From Ruminococcus flavefaciens (lineage in GTDB: Bacteria; Bacillota; Clostridia; Oscillospirales; Ruminococcaceae): 64,000 bases of DNA. The stretch lies in NCBI GenBank assembly GCA_902760805.1, contig CACWHY010000013.1:1-64000 (forward strand), read 5' to 3'. A program made the translations under genes and the position numbers. Of this stretch, positions 58,177 through 64,000 are shown piece by piece (position 1 is the stretch's first letter; every line of letters starts with the position of its first letter). The notes beneath the pieces were generated by a model. It saw nothing but the letters and a program-made list of their open reading frames with translations. It was not told the DNA's origin and searched no databases.

Positions 58177-61100
58177 TTACTGGCATCTTGTGTAGACCTG
58201 ACCACCGTTGAGTGTCTTGCCATTTACGGCGAACATCTCGGAGATGGTGACTACCTGCCAGCCCTTTGCCTTGAGAACGGGGAGGAATTCCTCCATTGCA
58301 GCTGCTGTTGTGGGATAATTCTCATGGGCAAGAACGATAGCGTTCTTCAGTGATCCATCGTTCAGGGCGTTGTTGAGTGTCTGGAGGATAGCATCCTTAG
58401 ATGCGCCAGCCCAGTCCTTTGTATCAATTGCGCAGGAGATAAGCGGAACATCGCTCAGTGCCTGCTGTACTGTTGTGTTGTAAGCCAGCTCAGGAAGTCT
58501 GAGGAGCTTGGAAGGATCTGTACCGATGATGTTCTTGAGAGCATCGTTACAAGCCTGCCACTCGTACTTGATCTGGTCAGATGAGAGTGTGCTGAGCTTC
58601 TTGTGATCCTTGGAGTGGTTTGCGATCTCCATGCCGTTCTGATATGCGTATTTTACTGTATCAGGGCTTGAGATCCAATCGCTTACATAGAAGAATGTTG
58701 CGTGGAAGCCGTTCTTGACAACTGTATCAATGATCTTCTTCTCGTTAGTAGGATCCATTGTACCGTCATCGAAGCTGATAGCTACCATAGGCTTGCTGGG
58801 GTCGATCCAGGAAATGTCAACGCCATCAACGGCCTTGATCTTTCCAACGTCCTCGCCGACTGTTCCCTTGCCTGTAGTAACGTCTGACTTAGTGCCCTTG
58901 CTGGCGATCAGAACGTCGTCCAGGTAGAAATCTGTCATTGAAGAAGCCTCAACATAGAGCAGGAGGTTTGTTGCACCTGCGGGGATAGTGTAGGAAGTGT
59001 TCTCCAGCTTTGTCCAAGTCTTTGACTTAACTGTCTCAGATGCGATGTTTGAGTAGGACTCTTTACCGTCTGCATCGTTGTACTGGAGAGTGATCATCAT
59101 GTCAACATCAGCTCCGCTGCCCTGCATTACTGCTGCGGAGAAGCTGTATGTCTCGCCAGCCTTAGCGATCTTGCTCAGGTCATATGCGATGCCCTGCCAT
59201 GTGTCGCTTCTGCCGGATACCTTTACAGAAGAGCCAGCTGAATAGTAGCTCTCGCTGTCAGTTGTAAGTGTTGTGTTTCCTCTTGATGTCCAACCGTCCA
59301 TTCCGCTGTTGAATGAAGCGGAGTGGAGGGTCGCAGGAGTAACTGATGCAGCAGTTGTTACTGTAGGCTCAGTTTTTTTTTGACCAGAGGTAGTCACTGT
59401 GGGAATGTCACCCTCAGGGAGCTTTGTGATGAGCTTAGCGTCATACTTCTGGATAGAAAGTGCGTCCATGCCGCTGATACCAGTCTTGCCGTCAACGTCA
59501 GCCTGGACCATACCCAGCTCAGAGAGCGGGTACTTAGCAGGAAGTGCAACATACTGAAGGATAGCAACTGCGTCATTGAGTGTTACTTCGCCGTTGCAGT
59601 TAGCGTCGCCCCAGAGGTAAGAAGCAGGATCTGATGTAGGATCTGTGGGATCCTCGAAGTTTGTTACGATGTCAGAAGCATTTACAAGGCCTGTGATAGC
59701 TGTGTAGGCTTCCTTCTCCTTGTAGCTTGAGTCGAAGAGCAGAGGCTTCTGAGAGCTTCTCCAGCTTCTGCCATCGTTTGTGCCCCATACTGTGAGAGAA
59801 GTTACCTTATCACAGTTCATGATAGCGTTAACGATGTTCTTGTAGCACTGTGCCTGTGTGCTGAAGCTTGCGCCGTTGTCGCAGGTGATATCCAGCTCAG
59901 TTACCTGGACCTCACAGCCAATCTTAGCGAAGTCGTTGAGTGCATTTGTGTAAGTTGTGATGTCGGGCTGGCTTGTGCCAAGGTGTGACTGCATACCAAC
60001 GCCGTCCAGCACGCCCTTGTTGTAGAGCTTGGTTACCAGATTTACGATGTTCTGGTGCTTAGGATTGTAATACTCGTTGTAGTCGTTGTAGAAGAGCTTG
60101 CAGCCCTCGGGAGCGTACTCCTTAGCAGCTGTGAATGCTACCTCAAGGAAGCTGTCATCGCCGTAAATCATTGTCCAGGGTGAATCGCCGCTGTTCTGCC
60201 AATCTGTACCTGCGTGTCTCAGACCGTTCTGCTGGTCGTCGAAGCACTCATTAGCAACGTCGTATGCATAGAGCTTAAGAGTAGGATACTCCTTCTTGAG
60301 CATCTCGAAAACGTTCTTTATCCAGTTCTGGATACGCTGATTCATGATGTCCTTTGAAACAAAGGCACCGTTGTCTGTGAATCCTTCTCTATAGAAAGAG
60401 AGAGGAGTCTGGCTGTGCCAAATAAGAGTGTGGCCTCTTACAGGAATGTCATGCTCAACTGCGAAGTCCAGGATAGCTCTTGCATTGCTGGGGAGCTTCG
60501 GGATGGGGTTAACATTGTTTCCGTTAGCCATACTAGCCTGCTGATCGAAGATGTTATCAGGCTTGAGCTCGTTCTCGGGAGTGATGCTGTTGAAATGCTT
60601 GAGGATGAAGTCAGCGTGAGTGGTTACATCCGTCTGATTTACACAAGTACCGAATTTGAAATACTTACCAAAGTAGTTCTTCAGTCCGATCTCGTCGGAG
60701 ATCTGAGGCTGAGGATCTGTAGTAGGCTCAGAAGTGGAGCCTGCTGTACCCTTACCAGTTACTACTGTACCGGCTGTGCCGTCCTTAGCAACTGTTACGT
60801 TATCCAGCCAAATATCTGTCAGGCTGTCAGGAGACTCGATGTAGAGCAGCAGGTCGCCTGTGCCTGAGGGGATAGTGAATGACTTGTTTGAGAGAGCTGT
60901 CCACTCGCCGGACTTAGCTGTAGCTTCTGCGATCTGAGTGTAGGTTGCAGAATCTCCGCTGCCCTGCTGGAGTGTGAGCTGAAGTGTAGCGCTCTTGCCG
61001 CTCTTCTGGAGTGCAGCTGCATCGAAGCTGTAGCTGTATCCGGGAACGAACTGGTCAGAGTTGAGAGCGATAGCAGCACCGTGCCAGTTATCTGTACGGC

Positions 61101-62052
61101 CGCTGATCTTCAGGGACTGACTGCCCTCATAGTAAGCTGATGTATCGAGAGAAACTGTAGCGTTTCCTCTGGATCCCCAATCGTCCTTGCCGGACTCGAA
61201 TGAGCTTGTGAAGTAATTGCCGTCTGAGCCGGGGCCATCGGGCTCCTTGGGAGGATCTGTAGGAACGGGATCGCTGCCGTAGGAGATAACGTTCTTCTTA
61301 ACGTTAGCCTGGCCGTCGCTCTCCCAGCCCTCTACGTTGAAAGCGACCTCGTAGAAGCCGCCCATCTTCATTCCAAGGCTTTCCCAGGCCTCGAAGTGCT
61401 TGTAGATGCTTATAACGCCTGAGCTTCTGGGGCTCTTACGAACGCTGAAATACTGTGTGAAGGGCTTGTTTCCTTCAATAGTATATGAATCTCTGGGACA
61501 AGTGAAGATATCATATGTGCTTCCGTCGATAGTAGCTGTACCCTTCGCAGTACCGCCAGAGTTGTCTGCAGAAGGCACCCAGTTCTTCCAGTCCTCTACG
61601 ATGTAGTACTCAACGAGAGGATTCTGTGTCCAGCCGTAGATACAAAGACGTGAGTTACCAGCGGAACCTGCTGACCATTCAACGTCGAAGTCACAGGTGA
61701 AGTTGCCGTAATCCTGCCAGTGCTTAGGATTGTCCTTACCATAGTTAAATCCACGGCGTGCAAGGAAGTTGCCCTTTGATCCATTAGGACCGCACTGCCA
61801 TTTCGTTGTAAAAGATCCGCCGGAGCCAAGTGTCATGGAAGAAGTATTCGGTGTATCTTCCTGCCATATCTCATAGCTGTAGCCGTCGCAGGTACCAGTT
61901 TCCTGTCCCTTGCCGTAAAGTGTAAGTGTCTGTCCGACACTTGCGTTTGCAGCCTTGGCATCGTTTTCTTTTGCCAAAAACGGGGCAGATGTGATAGCCA
62001 GGAGACCAGCAATTGCAGTGCTTGCTGCACGTTTAAGAATGCTGTTTCTCAT
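58177..62052 (-). CDS. Cellulosomal bifunctional xylanase-esterase: GH11-CBM22-GH10-dockerin-CBM22-CE4
   Basis: 1291 residues from ATG 62052 (GAGGAA 9 bases upstream). Signal peptide to about 35. GH11 (about 38-260): nucleophile Glu in NPLVEYYIVEDW, acid/base Glu in VEGWESDGQ. CBM22 (about 280-425). GH10 (about 455-795): YDVANECFDD and VQVTELDITCD. Type I dockerin (about 812-880): WGDANCNGEVTLNDAVAILQ and the looser repeat ADVDGKTGISGMDALSIQKY. CBM22 (about 910-1055). CE4 deacetylase (about 1080-1291): ISFDDG, NHSKDH, DTKDW, LAHEN; the RPPY motif is altered to RLPE. It cuts xylan by two mechanisms and removes acetyl groups while docked to a cellulosome scaffold. Linkers are Thr/Pro/Gly/Asp-rich. 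Confidence 0.95.
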   Translation of the reverse strand: MRNSILKRAASTAIAGLLAITSAPFLAKENDAKAANASVGQTLTLYGKGQETGTCDGYSYEIWQEDTPNTSSMTLGSGGSFTTKWQCGPNGSKGNFLARRGFNYGKDNPKHWQDYGNFTCDFDVEWSAGSAGNSRLCIYGWTQNPLVEYYIVEDWKNWVPSADNSGGTAKGTATIDGSTYDIFTCPRDSYTIEGNKPFTQYFSVRKSPRSSGVISIYKHFEAWESLGMKMGGFYEVAFNVEGWESDGQANVKKNVISYGSDPVPTDPPKEPDGPGSDGNYFTSSFESGKDDWGSRGNATVSLDTSAYYEGSQSLKISGRTDNWHGAAIALNSDQFVPGYSYSFDAAALQKSGKSATLQLTLQQGSGDSATYTQIAEATAKSGEWTALSNKSFTIPSGTGDLLLYIESPDSLTDIWLDNVTVAKDGTAGTVVTGKGTAGSTSEPTTDPQPQISDEIGLKNYFGKYFKFGTCVNQTDVTTHADFILKHFNSITPENELKPDNIFDQQASMANGNNVNPIPKLPSNARAILDFAVEHDIPVRGHTLIWHSQTPLSFYREGFTDNGAFVSKDIMNQRIQNWIKNVFEMLKKEYPTLKLYAYDVANECFDDQQNGLRHAGTDWQNSGDSPWTMIYGDDSFLEVAFTAAKEYAPEGCKLFYNDYNEYYNPKHQNIVNLVTKLYNKGVLDGVGMQSHLGTSQPDITTYTNALNDFAKIGCEVQVTELDITCDNGASFSTQAQCYKNIVNAIMNCDKVTSLTVWGTNDGRSWRSSQKPLLFDSSYKEKEAYTAITGLVNASDIVTNFEDPTDPTSDPASYLWGDANCNGEVTLNDAVAILQYVALPAKYPLSELGMVQADVDGKTGISGMDALSIQKYDAKLITKLPEGDIPTVTTSGQKKTEPTVTTAASVTPATLHSASFNSGMDGWTSRGNTTLTTDSESYYSAGSSVKVSGRSDTWQGIAYDLSKIAKAGETYSFSAAVMQGSGADVDMMITLQYNDADGKESYSNIASETVKSKTWTKLENTSYTIPAGATNLLLYVEASSMTDFYLDDVLIASKGTKSDVTTGKGTVGEDVGKIKAVDGVDISWIDPSKPMVAISFDDGTMDPTNEKKIIDTVVKNGFHATFFYVSDWISSPDTVKYAYQNGMEIANHSKDHKKLSTLSSDQIKYEWQACNDALKNIIGTDPSKLLRLPELAYNTTVQQALSDVPLISCAIDTKDWAGASKDAILQTLNNALNDGSLKNAIVLAHENYPTTAAAMEEFLPVLKAKGWQVVTISEMFAVNGKTLNGGQVYTRCQ

Positions 62053-62156
62053 AAGTATCATTCCTCACTTTCAAATAATTATATAAACGCTCTCGCCCCA
62101 GATCAGCACCGACCCGAACGGCCGGTGTTCCCTTCTGGTCTGTGGCTTCTGTCTAT

Positions 62157-62239
62157 ATTTTATTACATTTCTGTGAACGTTTCAAGTCGTTTTTTGCTAA
62201 GAATTGATAATTCGGTCATTTTTTGCTAACCATTGTTAG
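62157..62239 (-). promoter_or_regulatory. Xylanase promoter and upstream repeats
   Basis: Minus strand: TTGAAA (62185-62180), 17 bases, TAAAAT (62162-62157). On the plus strand TTTTTTGCTAA occurs at 62190-62200 and 62219-62229, 29 bases apart, and CTAAC-CATT-GTTAG at 62226-62239, all just upstream of the -35 where an activator would bind. The leader holds a GC-rich hairpin (CACCG...CGGTG, about 62107-62130). From 62240 to 62468 I see no gene or repeat. Confidence 0.7.
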
Positions 62240-62468
62240 AGCTCTTTGGTGAAGACCACGAGAGATTTTCCCGAAATGCAGGCGTTTACAGAACGTTCAT
62301 AGTTTTCGCCGGAAAATATTGCCCGATTTTTTGAACTATATTGTACATTTTTCCGCAATTTATAGCAGATCCATGTCATTTTTTCCGGTCCAATCGCAAT
62401 ATTCGGTCAGTCTGCTGCTCCTGCCGGGGCTTTTTCCGAAAAATTGAGCAATTATTGCACCTTAGCTG

Positions 62469-62497
62469 TTGCATTTTGTCATTTTTTGTGCTATCAT
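62469..62497 (+). promoter_or_regulatory. Promoter of the ExbB/ExbD-like operon
   Basis: TTGCAT (62469-62474), 17 bases, TATCAT (62492-62497), then GGAGG before ATG 62520. Confidence 0.75.
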
Positions 62498-62519
62498 GTA
62501 TTTATTGGAGGGATAACGC

Positions 62520-63026
62520 ATGAAGAATATCTTTTCTGTTATTTTTATGAATTTCTGGGGCTATGACCTCATCATATTCCTTACAGCTGCTTTTACCGGC
62601 TTCGTGTTTTATTCCACAAAAAAGTCGGCAGACAGGCTCCACAAGAAGATGAATCTCACTCTCTACGCCCCCGACAGCAACGCCTGGCGTGAGGCCGAGG
62701 AGGAGATCACCGGCCTGCGTGAGTCCGATGTGATCGCTATGCGCAACCACACCAGCAAGCTCTATTCCCTTTTCGTCAACCTCACCGGGATCTTTCCCCT
62801 GCTGGGTATTTTGGGAACTGTCATCTCCCTGCTGGGTCTGGTAAGCGATATGCAGGACGTTACCGGGAATTTCTACGGCGCCCTGACCTCTACCTTCTGG
62901 GGACTGGTCTTCGCTATCGTGTTCAAGTTCCTGGACGGTGTGATCTGCCCCGAGATCGAGGACAACGAGAAAAGCGTACAGCTCTTCCTGGAACGTGGCC
63001 GCTCTGCTGAGCGCATAACATTATGA
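62520..63026 (+). CDS. MotA/TolQ/ExbB-type ion-channel subunit
   Basis: 168 residues. First membrane helix YDLIIFLTAAFTGFVFYST, a cytoplasmic stretch with LRESDVIAMRNHTSKLYSLF, then the diagnostic pair of helices: NLTGIFPLLGILGTVISLLG and GALTSTFWGLVFAIVFKFLD. The P-x-L-G-x-x-G-T and T-x-x-G-L signatures match ExbB/TolQ/MotA. These proteins conduct ions to power motors or Ton/Tol machines, normally in Gram-negatives or flagellated cells. Shorter than ExbB. Its stop overlaps the next start (ATGA). Confidence 0.88.
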   Translation: MKNIFSVIFMNFWGYDLIIFLTAAFTGFVFYSTKKSADRLHKKMNLTLYAPDSNAWREAEEEITGLRESDVIAMRNHTSKLYSLFVNLTGIFPLLGILGTVISLLGLVSDMQDVTGNFYGALTSTFWGLVFAIVFKFLDGVICPEIEDNEKSVQLFLERGRSAERITL

Positions 63027-63598
63027 AGAGCAAGGGCATAATCATCGAGCTGACCGCTCTGCTGGACGTTATCCTGATCATGCTGTTCTGGGTCATGATG
63101 AATATAAACGACTCCAACGACCAGGTCAGGGCGGACGCTCAGGCTCAGGTGCAGCAGGCTCAGGAGGAGGCTGCTCAGGCTCAGGACGAGCTGGCAAAGG
63201 CTCAGGCTCAGTTCGATGACGAGGTAGCACGTCTGGAGGAAGCCGCTAAGTCTCCCGATAAGGCCGCAAGAGAAAACCAGGAGGCTCTTGAGGGCTATTC
63301 CGACGGGCTCATCGTTACCATGAATTTGCGGTACGATGCTGTGGGAAAGCTGTTCATCCTCGACCAGGACGGCGAGCTTGGCCGAACTCTCATCGGCTCT
63401 GATGAGGAGATCGCTGACGGCATAATCGCCTCTCTTGAAGAAGCTGGGCTGGAAAGCGACGACGTGATCCTCTGCGCACTTGTCTACGACGGCAGCCGTG
63501 CCCTCTACCGGGACATTCAGGCCATAACCGCCGCCATTGAGAGGGTCTGCACCACCTACACCCGCTTTTATTGCACATTTATAAATATATCACGATGA
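63023..63598 (+). CDS. ExbD/TolR/MotB-like protein
   Basis: 191 residues. The N-terminal helix carries an Asp in the membrane (IELTALLDVILIMLFWVMM), the ion-binding residue typical of ExbD, TolR and MotB. A coiled coil follows (about 35-85, DAQAQVQQAQEEAAQAQDEL), then a C-terminal alpha/beta domain (SDGLIVTMNLRYDAVGKLFI, LGRTLIGSDEEIADGIIASL) facing outside. It should form the stator rod with the previous protein. The four-base overlap supports a complex. Confidence 0.85.
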   Translation: MKSKGIIIELTALLDVILIMLFWVMMNINDSNDQVRADAQAQVQQAQEEAAQAQDELAKAQAQFDDEVARLEEAAKSPDKAARENQEALEGYSDGLIVTMNLRYDAVGKLFILDQDGELGRTLIGSDEEIADGIIASLEEAGLESDDVILCALVYDGSRALYRDIQAITAAIERVCTTYTRFYCTFINISR

Positions 63599-63613
63599 AA
63601 GGAAATGATACAC

Positions 63614-64000
63614 ATGGCTAAGAACAACGCTCGTCATCACGGCCCGGAAGGAGCTCCGCCTCCTCCGCCCCCGAGAAAGAGGAGAGGCTTCAAGCTCATC
63701 CTCCTGCTGCTGTTCATCATCATTCTTCTGCTGGTGATCCTTCTCCTGATCAGCCTTGCCGGATACGGTCCGGGAGCAGGCCTTTTCGGAAAGGACAACG
63801 ACCCCGGCAGCTCCGAGACCTCTCAGTCTCAGGTGATCGAGGAGAGCTCCGGACAGGATACGGTCTACGCCCAGATCAAGGTCTCAGGAGGTAAGATCCT
63901 CATGGACGGCAAGGAGATCTCCGCCGCAGAAGCCGCTGAGTCAGCTAAGGCTCTTGGCAGCGATGTCGTGGTCCGCATTACCGACGACAACGCTACTCAG
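63614..64000 (+). CDS. Membrane protein, possible second ExbD-like subunit (partial, right edge)
   Basis: ATG 63614 (AAAGGA 12 bases upstream) opens a frame of 129 codons to the window end. Pro-rich basic N-terminus (EGAPPPPPPRKRRGFK), one strong helix (LILLLLFIIILLLVILLLIS), an acidic/Ser linker, then KVSGGKILMDGKEISAAEAA and DVVVRITDDNATQ, which resemble the periplasmic fold of ExbD. Third gene of the operon, 15 bases after the second. C-terminus outside the window. Confidence 0.75.
   Translation, partial: MAKNNARHHGPEGAPPPPPPRKRRGFKLILLLLFIIILLLVILLLISLAGYGPGAGLFGKDNDPGSSETSQSQVIEESSGQDTVYAQIKVSGGKILMDGKEISAAEAAESAKALGSDVVVRITDDNATQ

Noticed and set aside
62520-63598. Flagellar motor stator (MotAB)
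   Set aside because: The second protein lacks a visible OmpA-like peptidoglycan-binding domain and no flagellar genes are nearby; ExbBD-like fits better.

Overview
The window comes from a Gram-positive, fibre-degrading Firmicute of the Ruminococcus type. Evidence is a secreted GH11-CBM22-GH10-dockerin-CBM22-CE4 enzyme (a dockerin implies a cellulosome), a GH130 mannoside phosphorylase of the kind known from Ruminococcus albus, an NPKTG-like sorting signal, a GlgB/C/D/A glycogen cluster, SpoIIE, and the order dgt-dnaG-rpoD. Dockerin use and the fairly GC-rich coding fit R. champanellensis or R. flavefaciens relatives; the species call is inference.

Layout. 1-2.57 kb is an AT-richer accessory patch: an unknown partial gene, a promoter-driven small ORF, a DUF4314 gene with a decayed neighbour (integrative-element debris), a truncated initiator-tRNA transcription unit, and a phage-type HNH endonuclease. 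2.58-7.5 kb is a sugar locus: galactokinase, P-loop kinase, GH5 lipoprotein and a small pyrophosphatase on the minus strand, with GH130 divergent. 7.8-11.1 kb holds an aberrant D-Ala-D-Ala ligase-like gene, a DUF1934 gene and argS. 11.3-16.9 kb holds a CdaR/PucR-type regulator, then ftsE-ftsX-M23 hydrolase-ctpA, a cell-wall division module. 17.1-24.7 kb holds phosphoglucomutase, a surface protein, rpmE, yigZ, dgt, dnaG and rpoD. 24.8-30.3 kb holds an EAL protein fused to a beta-helix, ychF, and a stomatin/NfeD pair.

30.5-36.7 kb is an ABC sugar importer with a GH105 hydrolase (pectin side chains), facing a sugar-binding diguanylate cyclase. 36.9-44 kb holds rlmB, a P-type-ATPase-like protein without catalytic motifs, an LCP ligase with a 33-bp repeat array, and an attenuated rtcB operon. 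44-49.9 kb is glycogen synthesis. 50-57 kb holds spoIIE, divergent flotillin-sdpI, and an ECF sigma factor coupled to a PASTA-bearing anti-sigma-like protein. 57-62 kb holds an AraC regulator and the giant xylanase. 62.5-64 kb is an ExbB/ExbD-like operon running off the edge.

The best candidates for undescribed biology are the pseudo-P-type ATPase, the EAL-beta-helix fusion, the Gram-positive ExbBD-like operon, the leader ORF plus terminator before rtcB, and the PASTA-linked sigma system. Most starts were chosen from Shine-Dalgarno spacing; no database search was possible, so family names rest on motif recognition.
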